A stretch of DNA of 64,000 nt from Acanthosepion esculentum (lineage: Eukaryota > Mollusca > Cephalopoda > Sepiida > Sepiidae): NCBI GenBank assembly GCA_964036315.1, contig OZ038485.1, positions 103,619,593-103,683,592 of the forward strand. The letters are read 5' to 3'. A model generated the notes under the pieces. The model saw nothing but the letters and a program-made list of their open reading frames with translations, did not search any database and had not been told where the DNA came from. The number at the start of each line of letters is the position of its first letter. Position 1 is the stretch's first letter. Both the position numbers and the translations under genes were made by a program. Below, one piece after another: positions 1 through 11,374 of this stretch.

Positions 1-152
1 ACATGTAACTATGCATCCACATGCAATCATCAAGATACATGTACTTACAAATGTTTGAATACATACACAATGTATATAGAAAGTGCATCCATGGTGTGGA
101 TAAGTGCAAATTAACATGCTGCTGTTTGAATGAAGAGATCTAATTAAAGAAT

Positions 153-158
153 TTTATT
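153..158 (-). promoter_or_regulatory. Candidate polyadenylation signal AATAAA
   Basis: A minus-strand AATAAA lies about 135 bases past the TAA stop of the receptor-like gene. It is the first canonical hexamer downstream, but in such AT-rich DNA it could be chance. Confidence 0.4.
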
Positions 159-293
159 GGGCAAATTCTAACCACCATTTTGAATCTGATGCATATAATA
201 AATAAAAATAAAATATGAAAAAGAAATGGCACAAGTAACTTTTTCTGGACAGCATTTTTCTTCCTGAGAAAATAGAAAAAACAAAAATTATGT

Positions 294-450
294 TTACTTG
301 TTCGTTTCAGACACTCCATTCACATGTTGTCCTGACATGAGAGGCTGGACTAATGTTGTGTGGTATGGGGTAACGGCAGATGTCTGGCGTTGTCTGGATG
401 GTTCAGCAGGTCTTTGAGTAGAGTCAAAAGACTTGAATTTCTTGCAGTAG
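294..450 (-). CDS. Last exon: cytoplasmic tail and stop of the receptor-like gene
   Basis: After a TTTTTTAG acceptor the exon completes a split Cys codon and then encodes 51 residues ending in ETNK and a TAA stop at 294-296. The tail starts YCKKFKSF, a basic stop-transfer segment directly after the membrane helix of the previous exon, which fixes the topology as cytoplasmic. The rest is rich in Ser, Thr, Gln and Pro, with a Tyr in TPYHTT and no recognisable catalytic domain or ITAM-like motif. The exact phase match (one base carried over, 52 codons to the stop) is the main evidence that this exon belongs to the same gene as the TM exon 14.6 kb upstream. Confidence 0.82.
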
Positions 451-613
451 CTAAAAAAGAAAAATTCATTACTTCAAGTTTTTAAGATGGATGATATGAC
501 AAAATCTAATTAAGAGTTTGAAGTATCTTTCATAAAAAAACATCTGTAAAATCCATAGTCATAGATTTATTTCCGAGAAATTTTTATTGATTTAATAATT
601 ATTTCACTTTTTG

Positions 614-650
<37 letters not shown>
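614..650. repeat. (TA)n(TG)n microsatellite
   Basis: Five TA units followed by about thirteen TG units, inside the last intron of the receptor-like gene. The open frame read through it (VCVCV) is a product of the repeat. Confidence 0.95.
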
Positions 651-651
<1 letters not shown>

Positions 652-1224
652 TCAGTTGTATGGATATGAGTTTTTTTTACCCTGGGTTTCACACTTTTGC
701 AATCATCAGACAAAGTGTTTTATTTTTTTTTTAAATCAAATCTATTTATGCTTCTTTGTATTTGATTATTTTTGGTGGTGGGAGTGGGGAATTCTCCTCT
801 GCGCACAGGCATGCATACAGGTGTATGCATTTTACATATTTTTACAGTACAGCTTGTCATAACAGTATTATGGTTTTGTTAATTTTGGCAACTTTGATGC
901 TTAAGAAAATATGAAGCTGAAAGTTAGTATCCTGATAATTTTTTATGCAAACACACTACGTTTGGCTTCATTTTACCTTTGTTTTAAATAGTTTACATAC
1001 TATGGATACTTAAAAATGTTTTCCAGATGCTCCAGAACATTTTCAACCTAACAAAAAACTAAACCAAGGATATTAAAATAAGGATTCAACTATACTATTT
1101 TGATTTTAAATACATTGAATCAAAATAGTGAAAATGCATCACAATTTGTTTCAAAACACTAATTCCCTTGTAATCTATCTGAATCTATCTCCTTCCAGCT
1201 ATGGGTAGACTAAGCTCAAACACT

Positions 1225-2455
1225 AAAATATAGACTCTTCAAATTCCCACCATAACTGAAATTATAGGGTCACTAAATTCCTATCATACACTGAAATTAT
1301 AGGGTTTCAGAATTCTGACTATATACTGAAATTATAAGCTTTCAATTCCCCAATATACACTGAAATTATAGTCTCTAAATTCACATCATATATTAAAATT
1401 ATAGGCTCTTCAAATTTCCATTATACACTGAAATTATAGGATCTTTAAATATTTCCATCATATACTGAAATTATAAGATCTAAAATTTCCATCATACAGT
1501 AAAATTATAGGATTGCTAAATTCACATCATAAACTGAAATTATAGAGTCTCTAAATTCACATAATGCACTGAAATTATAGGGCTCTCTATGTTCACATCA
1601 TACACTGACATAATACATTGAAATCATAGTGTCTCTAAATTCCAATCATACACTAAAATTATAGGCTCTTAAAAGTATCATCATACACTGAACTTATAAG
1701 ATCTTAAATTTCCATCATAAACTAAAATTATAGGACCTCTAAATTCACATCATTCACTGAAATTATAGTCTTCATTCTCATAATACACTGAAATTATAGT
1801 CTCTAAGTTTCTATCATACCCTGAAATTATAAGCTCTTAACATTTCCATAATATAATGAAATCATAGGGTCTCTAACAACATACGCTTAAATTATAAGCA
1901 TCTCTATATTCACATCATATACTGAAATCATAGGGTCTCTAAATTCCCATCATACACTGAAATTATAGTGTTTTAAAATTTCCATCATACACTGAAATCA
2001 TAGGGTCTCTAAATTAACATCATAGACTGAAATTATAGGCTCTTAAATGTTCTATCATCCACTGAAATTATAGGGTCTCTAGATTCTCATCATATACTGA
2101 AATTATAGGATCTCTAAATTCTGATTGTATACTGAAATTATAGGGTCTTCAAATTTCAATCATATACTGAAATTATAAGGCTCTCTAAATTCACATTATG
2201 AAGTCATACTGCCTATAAATTCTTATCATACACTGAAATTATAGGATCTCTAAGTTGACATCACACACTGAAATTATAGGGTCTCAATTCCCATCATACG
2301 CTGAAATTATAGTCTCTTAAAAGTTCCCCTCATACACTGAAATTATAGGGGTCTCTAAATTTATGCCATACACTAAAATTATAAGGTTTTTAGATTCACA
2401 TCATACACTGAAATAGGATCTCTAAATTCATGTCATACACTGAAATTATGGTAAT
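1225..2455 (+). repeat. Degenerate minisatellite, about 28-30 units of 34-40 bp
   Basis: Some 1.2 kb consists of diverged copies of a unit with core CATACACTGAAATTATAGG followed by TCTCTAAATTC. Spacing varies from about 30 to 42 bp through small indels, and several units have point changes (ATTATAGG, ATCATAGG). Three more decayed units lie at about 2720-2830. No coding frame is kept. Single units on the opposite strand occur near 42360-42440 and 42800-42850. Confidence 0.9.
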
Positions 2456-2459
2456 TGTG

Positions 2460-3995
2460 ATATTTACTATTTCCATACAGGAAACATTTGGCATTCATTG
2501 ACCAAATAGTGTTATTGTTGGTCGAATTTTATAAAATGTTTTAAAAACAATTTTTTTTCAGCAAATTAGATTTCTCAAGTTCACCATTGCTTCTCTTTCT
2601 AGTATTGATGAAAGCTTCCTTCCAAAATTTTTGTTTTTCTAAATGTGGAACGTTAACTTTCTCCTCTTTGTACTAGTCATTTCTGTTGTTGTTGTTGTTG
2701 TTGAAAGTTTAAATGATTTGTAGGATCTTTAAATTCCCATTGCACTGAAATTACAGGGTCTCTAAATGCCCATTATATACAGAAATGACAAAGTTTCTAA
2801 ATTCTCATAACACACAGAAATTAAATATTAAAAAATAAACTAAATGGCAATTTTCTTCTCTTTGCCAATGTACAATTTCTGTTTAATTCATAGCGTCAAA
2901 TATATCTTTTCTCTTTTTTCATAGCAATACATCTCAATGTACAAAGTATTCCAAAAGTCACATTACTATTGTTAATCTTGTAAATTTTATATTTATTTAC
3001 CAAATGGGATCATGTTTCTGTATATGACAATATATTATTAAGTAATTGTATTGGTCGAATTATGGAAGATGATGTCATACAAATTTTCCCTGGTTGCTAT
3101 TTCACAAGTGTACGTTTTCTGACAATTATTGTGTGACTTTTGGAACACCCTGCACAGTGTAGAATCTCAATTCTAAGAAATTTTAGAAGGTAATACGCCA
3201 TTGACATGATATCAGTATTTGATACTATGGTTAAGGCCAGCTAAAACAAATCTACTACTGACAGCCTAATCAGCAGTTAGCATAAGATGACAATAAAGAA
3301 CAGTTTTCAGATTCTTATTCACTTCTCATTTCTTATGTGGTATATGTGGAAGGCATCTGATTATCAGAGCCCAGATTCAAATCCCACAACAGACGAATTT
3401 TAACTGTCACTCTTGTCTATAGGGCATATAGACAAGGGTGACATCAGTGCAGTCTTACGTGTTTGTAGACAAATTTAAAAATCTTCACTGAGCTTCTGCT
3501 ACATGATTCAAGAAAAAAGACAACTTACCTTAAGATATGGATTTTGTAAAACTTTCAGCATCAATATGTAGAAATCAACACAAATGTGTGTAGGCTAAGA
3601 ACAGAACAACAGAGATTCACCAGAGACTAAACAGTATCACTAGAAAGCAGGTATTAATCAAAATAGTATGCAGAGGACAAAATGAAGACTTAGTAAGAAT
3701 TTCAAAAGGGGGACATAAATCAATTAATACTGTTACTGTTTGGCAACAGATAAAGTTGCAAAATTTTCATTAATTTCCTTTATATTCAGCATTGCAATTA
3801 TTCTGAGCTTTGTCTTCTGTTTTACTCTTCAGCAATAACTAATTTCATACTTATATATTCAGGAAAATCTTGTTAACAATACATGGCCAAATTGTTTCAT
3901 GTGCAGCCCTCAAATTTGGTATGTAATAATATTAAAAAAATTGTTCCTATGTGAAAATTTTGTTTTTGTTTTTGTAGTGGATTGGTAAATAGGAT
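2460..3995. other. Intron sequence without recognisable feature
   Basis: AT-rich, no open frame of note, and no recognisable repeat apart from the last minisatellite units near 2720-2830. Confidence 0.6.
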
Positions 3996-4002
3996 TGTAC
4001 CT

Positions 4003-4312
4003 ATTTCAGTTAGTTATGTGCCATGTGTGATACATGCTTAGGCGATTACGTATCTTTCGATACATGACTGATGAGGAAGATGTTTTTCCCGCAGTAGGTT
4101 GTTATTCCTTTCTGCGGTAGACCAGTTGCCATCCAAGGCTATAGAATCCAGTCTGTCCTGCTATTAAACCCATAGCTGGAGAAGAAGAGGCTTCATACCT
4201 TTCCCAAGGGTATTAGCATGTAAATGAATGTAATGGATTCAAATGGAATTCAAACTCGGCTCTCTGATTCCTCAATCTGAGCCACTATCCATTACTCCAC
4301 CGTGCCTTCTTT
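4003..4312 (-). repeat. tRNA-derived SINE, family 1
   Basis: On the minus strand it starts GGTGGAGTAATGGATAG (A-box like), followed by a B-box-like AGTTTGAATTCC about 50 bases later, and then a body with CCCTTGGGAAAGG and TGGATGGCAACTGG. It ends with an inverted motif around ATGTATCGAAAGATACGT and GGCACATAAC. It is about 300 bp and nearly full length. Copies of the same family lie at 6263, 34042, 48378 and 49213. The layout matches octopus tRNA-derived SINEs. Confidence 0.85.
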
Positions 4313-4423
4313 GTACCTATTTGCATATGTTAAATAGAAGAGATATTAAAGTGGATAGTAAACTAAGAGTCAGGTAGAAGTTGACTACTGATCACATGTT
4401 GTAGAACAGTTGTTTTTAAATCA

Positions 4424-4545
4424 ATTCACCCCAAGCAATGTAATAATGCCACCGAGATGCAAGGGGAGTGAAAGAGAATGAAAAGACTTTAGAAGGAATT
4501 GGAAACCCACTGATAAACAGGAAAGGGATAAACCCCTATTCCTGT
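4424..4545 (-). mobile_element. 3' end fragment of the Jockey/CR1-like LINE
   Basis: The minus strand carries the LINE 3' end: the stretch reading GCATTATTACATTGC then TTGGGGTGAATTGATT, as in the other copies of this family in the window. It is 5' truncated and non-coding. Confidence 0.7.
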
Positions 4546-4894
4546 TCCTAAAACCAGGGAGGTATGTGAACTGAACAATAGGCAAACCTATCTACTCCTA
4601 TTACCTGCTTTCTGTTATAGCAATATAACAATAACTATTTGTAACCATTCAGTGTTGAACTACAATTTCTCTTATTATTAACTAGTAGGGCAACTCAGCA
4701 TTGTCTATTTATGATATCAGTATAACACCAAAGGAACAATTTTAATAATATTTATATTTAAGCCTGACATTATTTATTTTATTAGAACAATATCCATGAT
4801 CATTGAATTTTTTTGTCACAATTTAAATAAATCATTGGCAATTCATCATTAGTACACTGGCCTCAGGCGTAGAAAGCAGGAATTTGGAATGTTG

Positions 4895-5335
4895 TATGAC
4901 AAGCTTAAATAATCTGTGTCCATCTCTTCACATCTGTGTTTGTATATGTGCAGGACATAGTCTAGGAAGAGATTAAATTGATTGAGGCTCTCATTTACTC
5001 CTTGTCATACTCCTGAGAAAGTTTTGAACGTTTCAGTATTACGGTCTTCACCAGACATATGCAACTTTGTGAACCTATCAAATATAGACAGTCTGTGGAG
5101 TCAGAGCCTGGAAGATGGTTTCTAATAGATGAGAAAAGGAAGTCACTATTGATGTGGTCGTAAACTGCTGTGGGATCAACATAGCAGGTATATAATTTTC
5201 TATTGGTGAGGTATGCAATCTCTTGGAGTTGATGACATATATGTCATCATTACATCTCTTACCAGAACAAAATCCAAAATAGGTTGTGAAGAGTTGACTT
5301 TCAAAATATATTTTCTACATTTCATTGTATTTCTT
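4895..5335 (-). pseudogene. Old non-LTR reverse transcriptase relic
   Basis: The minus-strand translation, over frame changes, gives FGFCSGKR, then LYTCYVDPTAVYDHIN (RT block A with the first catalytic Asp and the AYDHIN-like motif), then SGV.QGVNESLNQFNLF and LDYV (RT block B). Stops and frameshifts interrupt it. This is a different LINE type from the Jockey/CR1-like copies. The clade was not assigned. Confidence 0.55.
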
Positions 5336-5397
5336 AATCAGAAGCTTACTGGGAATAACTGTGATTTTTTTTCTTTTTCTTAATGATACTAATTGCT

Positions 5398-5750
5398 TTA
5401 AAAACAAATTTTCGGCTATTGTATGCTTTGGCCTTCTTCAAGTGATTGGAACTTCGAACTGGACCCTTTATTTCATCCACCAGAGTAGATTGTTCTAGTT
5501 CCCCAAGGACACATGGCCCAGTGAATAAAAGTGTTGGTTGAATCAGGTGACTTGACTCAAAGAGTTGTGAGTTCAATACCTGGCTACAGCAGAGGTAAAC
5601 AAAAACTTGGAGAGTTGAAGATAACTGATACTGCGACATCTGGAAACGTACAATGGCTGAAATGTCATGAATATGGCAATGAAGATGAGGACAACAGTCT
5701 GAACAATATAAATAGTGTAAATAATAATTATTATCATTATAATTAAATTT
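5398..5750. repeat. Two head-to-head SINE family 3 pieces
   Basis: 5398-5510 is on the minus strand (GAAGAAGGCCAAAGCATAC with TCTAGTTC beyond). 5505-5750 is on the plus strand: GTGTTGGTTGAATCAGG head, B-box-like GTGAGTTCAATACCTGG, then TACAATGGCTGAAATG and a tail of GTAAATAATAA. The open frames called on both strands here are SINE sequence, not genes. Confidence 0.75.
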
Positions 5751-5804
5751 CATTCAAGTGTAGACTTTGAGGAGTATGTAAGCTTGTATTATCCTCGTAT
5801 AACT

Positions 5805-6135
5805 TTTTAAATTTAAGTGCAGTACTAGACTGGCGTCGAGATCTCATCAATATACAGTTGAGTTGGCTAGATGTAACCATAACTTCTATGCTAACAGTTT
5901 CTTTTCTTGTACTTCCAACTTGTGGAGCTCCATGCTTTCCAGTCAACTTTAATCTTCAAAAATTTAAATGCAATGTCAATCACTATCTACTCTTTCTGAT
6001 TACTCTTCTTTTGTTTTCACACCTTAGTAATGTTTCTGTTTTTAATTCTTCCACATCCAGTGACCCCTTGTGTCTTAGTGACTTTACTGCCTTGTTTGGG
6101 GTGAACTTGATTAAAGAAAAATACAGGTACACCAC
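5805..6135 (+). pseudogene. 3' part of the Jockey/CR1-like LINE (RT C-terminus and 3' UTR)
   Basis: Translates as LDVTITSMLTVSF then NLQKFKCNVNHYL, the C-terminal end of the LINE ORF2 also seen at 19234-19452 (minus) and 52598-52795 (plus). It ends with the shared 3' UTR GTGACTTTACTGCC, TTTGGGGTGAA and a short A-rich tail. It is 5' truncated and not functional. Confidence 0.8.
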
Positions 6136-6262
6136 CAATATTCAAGACAATTAATGATTTAACACAGATGTTTTTACAACTAATTAGTAAAGAAAAACAG
6201 AAAAGAGAAATTGAAATTCCTCTAATTAAGTTATATGATTGCTACATGGCTTAGAATTTCAG

Positions 6263-6567
6263 TTACGGTGGAGTAATGAATAGCAAATCAGATTGAGGAA
6301 TTGGAGAGCCGAGTTCAAATTCCAGTCAAATCCATTACATTTACTTACATGCTAATACCCTTGGGAAAGGTATGAATCCTCTTCTCCCCCCAGCTATGGA
6401 TAAATAATAGAACAGACCAGGTTCTATAGTGCTGGATGGCAACTGGTTTACTGCAGAAAGAAATGGCAACCTACTGAGGGAAAAAATCTGCCTCATCAGT
6501 CATGTATAGAAAAATACATGATCACTTAAGCATGTATTACATATGGCACATAACCTGACTGGCATTT
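6263..6567 (+). repeat. tRNA-derived SINE, family 1
   Basis: Starts GGTGGAGTAATGAATAGC, has the B-box-like GAGTTCAAATTCCAG and the body CCCTTGGGAAAGGTATG, and ends CATGTATTACATATGGCAC. Essentially full length, in the opposite orientation to the copy at 4003-4312. Confidence 0.85.
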
Positions 6568-6792
6568 TCTTTTAAGTAACTTCTGAAAGAAATGTGTTAA
6601 TGACAGTGTTTATCAATTAATACACACCACCCAAAAGACGTAACATAACAAAATGCAATGATGGGTTATAGGTAGGAACTGATAATTAATACTGGACTTT
6701 CTTTGTTTTTTAAAAACAAAAAAATCTTATGATTAATGCCAGATTTTTATTTTTATTTTATGATTAGTACTGGATTTTACAGTAGGTATTAA

Positions 6793-7090
6793 TGGGTTGG
6801 ATGTACAGGTGGTGCAATGGTTAGAGGCTCAGTGTTCAAATTCCAGTTAAGGAGCATTACATTTACTTTCACACAAATACTCTTGGTAAATGTATAAATT
6901 CATCTCTTCTCCCCCATCTATGGGCTAAATAGCAGGACAGAGAAAACTCTCTAGCTGTGATTGGCAACCAGAATAGGAGAAGGCCAATTTTGCATTCAAA
7001 ATCATGTGGTCCTGGTGGGGCAAATTCTTGAACTGTAACTAAGGTCTGCTCAGCATAGTTGCCATATAAACCAGTGTGTGGGTGTTAAAG
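6793..7090 (+). repeat. tRNA-derived SINE, family 2
   Basis: The head GGATGTACAGGTGGTGCAA and the B-box-like GTGTTCAAATTCCAG are followed by the family 1 body up to GATTGGCAACC. A different 3' half then follows (TGCATTCAAAATCATGTGG, GGTCTGCTCAGCATA), also present in the copy at 36541. Confidence 0.7.
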
Positions 7091-7254
7091 AAATACAAAT
7101 AAGTTTAAGCAGTCATGTATGATCAGAAACAAGCAACTATGCAGAAGATGAGAAGTCACTGATTTGCAGTAAGCCTTCAAGTCAAATCAGCTCTGATGAT
7201 TAATGGGTTAAAAAAAATGCCAATAGATATTGACTTCAAAAAAGGTCTAATAAT

Positions 7255-7440
7255 ACTGGCAGTTATCTGGTTGTTTTTATGACATGTCAACTCTTGTTGG
7301 GCTATTTAATGAAGAATTTTGTATGCGGCACCCAGTGAGGATCAAATTCACTACTCATTTGTCAGGAGTCAACCAGACCATCTCCACTAATCATTACCTC
7401 ATACTGAAGTTCTTATTAATAACTACAGTTTATCAATGTG
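7255..7440 (-). repeat. tRNA-like SINE, family 4
   Basis: Minus strand: GTATGAGGTAATGATTAG head, then GTGAATTTGATCCTCACTGG (B-box region), then the tail AAATAGCCCAACAAGAGTTG with ACATGTCATAAAAACAACC. Other copies lie at 12515, 12810 and 28790. Confidence 0.65.
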
Positions 7441-7559
7441 TAACAGGGCACTGACCGTGTTTAATTGCATGAAATTACAGTATGTTGATTTGGATGGACT
7501 ACTAACTGGATAATAATTATTAAATTTCTCAAGAGAGTAGGTTGAATAGTTAAGAAAAA

Positions 7560-8890
7560 AATACAGAGTAAAAATTATATTTTAAACAATATAAAATGAA
7601 TTTAAGAACAGTACCAAGAACTGAATCCAAAATTAACTAGCCAAGATATAGTAAAATTGAGAAAAACCAAGGTTCTCAACCCTGTCCACTTCAACATAAG
7701 ATGACATGATTAATGTCTTGTCCAAATTTCTCTGGGCCCGTGAATTTAAATTTGGGTGTTTGTTTAAGTTATATCCCAGGTTATTGGGATGAACAAAAAC
7801 AAATGAAAATAAAAGGCAAGTGTATTTTAACACATAATAAAACAACTTTAATTCATTTACTGACTGAAACAACAAAGATTTGTTTGGATTTAAACCATGA
7901 ATCCCACATGCTTGTCACCATTTTGAATTCAGAAGTGCCTGCTCCTTCTAGCTGACAATGAAAGTAACTCCATTGTATTTTGAGTTATTGTCCTTGATAT
8001 GGAAAGTAAGTTAGCATTCTCTGTTTACATTATACTATCTGTCCAAAACATGTGTGGTCTTACAAAAAATAATGATCCAAATTCATTTAAACAAAGAAAT
8101 GGACATCTGCTTTGTTTATTTCCCAGTCCTTGGGTTTGTTTATATTATACTATCTGTCTAAAACATGTGTGTCCTTAAAAATTATTCTAGACAAAGAATA
8201 ATTTTGAGGATTTGTTCATATTGATCACCCAAGAACATAATTATCTTTATAGAAATATAAGGAATATTCTAGACAAAGTGAGTACCATATAATAAATTAT
8301 CAAGATCTCCTATGATTAAGACAGTTGAGGTGGAGAAATTATATATATCAATGTCAATTTGTTAGGTGGAGGGGGTCATCTATGTAAGCAAGAGCTCCCC
8401 AGGCACAGGGATAGTTGGAGAAGTCAGCTTGGAGCTTTTGGAAGATTTAGTTTAATACTTAATGGAAAACAAACGATTTTATGTTCAGTAAAATCTCATA
8501 GTATGGGCTGATTTTTATATGTCGACTTAATGTCAAATTATATGATATTTATAAGTGTTTCAGGAAACATTAGATATGAATAAGTGAAACAAAGATATTT
8601 AAATGTCATGTAAACAATAATTGTAAGAAGCAAATTATAAAACGTTTTGTAAATGGTAAAAATCCTTGTTCTCAAATGAATATTATTTTGAATGGTTAGA
8701 TTTAACCCAAGAAGATTGATATATTGTAAAAATCAACCAATATTCCTATTAGAATTGTGCTTGTCCCTCCTTTTGTTAGTTCAAATGACTGTTATTTAAA
8801 TCATAAATAATGGACTATTTCATTTTGTGGAAAAGGGAGTAAAGACACTACTTGGTTTCAGTGAGAAAATGAAAGAAAGAATGGAAGATA
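7560..8890. other. Intron sequence, one local duplication
   Basis: No gene seen. A motif of about 35 bases (TTATACTATCTGTCCAAAAC) recurs at 8030 and 8145. The overlapping 80-codon frames at 7633-7955 on the two strands are mutual shadows with no recognisable domain. Confidence 0.5.
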
Positions 8891-8896
8891 AAAGTG

Positions 8897-8969
8897 GAGA
8901 GGGAGAATCAGATTAAACCAATGGGAACTGTTACTACACTTTGATCTTAGCCAAAAGATGAAAAGCCTT
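8897..8969 (-). pseudogene. U2 snRNA-derived relic (5' region)
   Basis: The minus strand reads CTTTTGGCTAAGATCAAAG then TGTAGTAACAGTTC and GGTTTAATCTGAT. This matches the 5' end of U2 snRNA, including the branch-point-recognition sequence (GTGTAGTA) and the start of the Sm-side region. Changes in the first stem and after position 40 and loss of the 3' domains make a functional gene unlikely. It looks like a truncated retro-copy. Confidence 0.7.
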
Positions 8970-9129
8970 GACAACCAAGATAAAACGCCAATTTTCAGAC
9001 ACATTATCAAATAATGGAAACCGAGTAATGTAATCGCCAAAAATTCAGTTACTATAAACAAAATAACATCATCTGCTGAATTATTTTAAAATTATTATTA
9101 AGAGAAATATTCGTAAGACAGAATTTGGC

Positions 9130-9320
9130 TAGAAAGAAAGAAAGAAAGAAAGAAAGAAGGGAAGATAGAAGTGTTTAATGTCTCCTGTCAATACCTCATA
9201 AATAATAAAACTATTCTGTTTTGATTATGTAGAAAAACAAAAGGCATTTAGTTTCAGTTATAAAATGAATGAAAGAAAGAATAAAAGGAAAGTAGAAGTG
9301 TTTAATGGCTGTTTCAGTGA
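9130..9320. repeat. GAAA-rich low-complexity stretch with local duplications
   Basis: GAAAGAAAGAAAG runs followed by GATAGAAGTGTTTAATG recur at 9130-9180 and 9270-9310. They are related to the GA-rich sequence at 8865-8900. Confidence 0.6.
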
Positions 9321-9384
9321 AATGGAAAAGTTGTCAATTTCAAATCTTTCCATTTGTACCTCCTTACTTCTTAAAATAATCATG

Positions 9385-9800
9385 CCTACTCAGGATGTAG
9401 GTGATCATGGCTCTCCATAACTTCTTCTTTGTAGCTCTTAATAAATTTTAACTTTTTGTTATTTATCATATACTCTATTCTAACATCCATTTACTGAAGC
9501 TCACTAAGTATATTATGCTTTGTTTTTCTGTGTCCCTCTTGCCTTCAATCTGTCCTGTGAGTATCAGATTTTCCAAATCCTCTTTTCTCATTTCCTTGAA
9601 ATTTCAACTCTCTACCTGACGTTAAGTATGTTTACTTTTTGTTTCCATTTTCGCTAAAACTGTTGTTGCTCACATATTTGGTCCATGGTATCCTCAGCAT
9701 CCTTCTGTAGAACCACATTTCTGTTGCTTCAGGTCTCTTCTTCATCTTTGAGGAGATTATCTAGCATTCACTGCCATATAGGAGGACAGATATCACAAAA
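9385..9800 (-). pseudogene. Decayed LINE ORF2 C-terminal fragment
   Basis: Parallels the better-kept copy at 46763-47270: plus-strand landmarks GATCATGGCTCTCCA, CAGATTTTCCAAATCCTCTT, ATCCTTCTGTAGAACCACAT and GGAGATTATCTAGCATTCA occur in the same order in both. Read on the minus strand it is the end of a retrotransposon ORF. It is heavily mutated, with no long frame left. Confidence 0.6.
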
Positions 9801-10630
9801 GCAAAAACCTTAAGTCGAATACTACAAGAGAACATTGAATGGAGAAAAATATGTATGTAAGGTTTTGTTTTGGTTTGGTTTTATATCTTACTGTTCCCAC
9901 CCCCCTAAAAAACAAAAAAACAAAAGTACATTAAAACAATTCAAACTGGATCTGATCCTTAAAAAGAATCCGAGAAAAATGGCCAATGTGAAAAAGTTTT
10001 CTCTCCTAAAAAAGAAAATAGCAGCTGAGGCACAAAAAGAAATATTAAACAAGATAATACAAAACTAAAACATTAACTAAGCTTGCAAATCACTGAATCT
10101 AGTTCATGCTGATTGACTATAATAAAAATGTACACACACTCAATATTTGCTAATCTACAACATGCATTCTTAACAAGACTTTAAAGAAACAAAAACGTTT
10201 CTACTAAGTATAATTCATCTTGATCCTTTTGTGATCAGCCATCCTCCAATCCATAATATGAATATATTGGATTCAGTGCAATATCTACATTTAATAAATG
10301 AATTCAATTCATCAGTTGTTTCTTTAATACAGATTTGCATAGAAAAGATGATCAGATTTAAAAAAATAACCCTATTATTATGCAATTCACACAACTAAGT
10401 GATTATTCCATTTAACCAATGTTCTGTTTAACAATTGTATTTATAAATATGGGTCTCATTGGCCAATATTTACACTATACACTGTATGATATATTTTGGT
10501 ATAATGTGATGGTCTGAACCTAACATCTACTCAGATATTATCAAATATTTTAAAGGAATTGTTCAACAGAACCTGACCAAACATAATATTCAAATTCTAT
10601 AACAAGATATAACTCCAAGTATATACATAG

Positions 10631-10666
<36 letters not shown>

Positions 10667-10805
10667 TTAAAGACATTTATATATATTATGTTTAACGTTC
10701 TTTTTATAGATACAAGTATTTAAGCAAATGCTCTGTTTTATAATAAACAGTATTAAATAACATTTACCGGCCTGAATGTCCGAGAAATTTTCATAGAAAA
10801 TTTTC

Positions 10806-10887
10806 GCTCTCCGACAGGAATCGAACCTGTATCCTATACGGAACCATCATTTCGCGTGATGTGCCTTAACCGTTCGGCCACAGAGGA
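10806..10887 (-). tRNA. tRNA-Ser-like sequence, anticodon CGA, left arm of palindrome
   Basis: The D arm (GGCCGAACGGTTAAGGC) and T arm (ACAGG TTCGATT CCTGT) are intact, the anticodon stem CATCA/TGATG is perfect, and there is a class II variable arm TCC-GTATA-GGA. The anticodon loop reads CG-CGA-AA, so position 33 is G rather than the universal U, and the acceptor stem has a C-A mismatch. A tRNA-derived promoter rather than a working tRNA is more likely. Confidence 0.5.
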
Positions 10888-11005
10888 GCGTCTGGTTAGC
10901 TAGGTCGATTTTACTATCTTTAAACTTAAATCTTCCATGAATCTCTTCTATTCATATCTGCTCTTAAGTTTAAAGATAGTAAAATCGACCTTGCTAACCA
11001 GACGC

Positions 11006-11087
11006 TCCTCTGTGGCCGAACGGTTAAGGCACATCACGTGAAATGATGGTTCCGTATAGGATACAGGTTCGATTCCTGTCGGAGAGC
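11006..11087 (+). tRNA. tRNA-Ser-like sequence, anticodon TGA, right arm of palindrome
   Basis: Mirror copy of the left-arm sequence. The anticodon loop is CG-TGA-AA because the CGCG of the other arm is CGTG here, a CpG-type change that swaps one serine anticodon for another. U33 is again replaced by G, and the acceptor stem is imperfect in the same place. Confidence 0.5.
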
Positions 11088-11255
11088 GAAAATTTTCTAT
11101 GAAAATTTCTTGGACATTCAGGCCGGTAAATGTTATTTAATACTGTTTATTATAAAACAGAGCATTTGCTTAAATACTTGTATCTATAAAAAGAACGTTA
11201 AACATAATATATATAAATGTCTTTAAATAAATTGTCGGACTATGTCCAATTCTAA

Positions 11256-11256
11256 A

Positions 11257-11340
<84 letters not shown>
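11256..11340. repeat. (TA)n microsatellite
   Basis: About 40 TA units with two GTA interruptions, directly flanking the tRNA-Ser foldback. The IYIY frames on both strands are products of the repeat. Confidence 0.95.
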
Positions 11341-11350
<10 letters not shown>

Positions 11351-11374
11351 ATGTACACACTGATTATTTTTATC

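Larger units (their letters stand above)
10665..11228. mobile_element. Foldback element: 265-bp inverted arms, each with a tRNA-Ser-like gene
   Basis: 10665-10929 and 10964-11228 are near-perfect reverse complements (265 bases each) around a 34-base loop. (TA)n tracts flank both sides (10641-10664 and 11256-11340). Each arm contains GTTTAACGTTCTTTTTATAG, CAAATGCTCTGTTTTATAA, ACATTTACCGGCCTGAATG and a tRNA-like core. Visible differences between arms (CGCG against CGTG; CTAGG against CTTGC) are few, so the palindrome is recent or kept similar. Decayed single-arm relatives lie at 38455-38720 and 38805-38920, so this is a dispersed family. Confidence 0.85.

Noticed and set aside
5858..6154. 98-codon ORF that might be a small secreted or membrane protein.
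   Set aside because: It is the C-terminus and 3' UTR of the LINE, matching 19234-19452 and 52598-52795.
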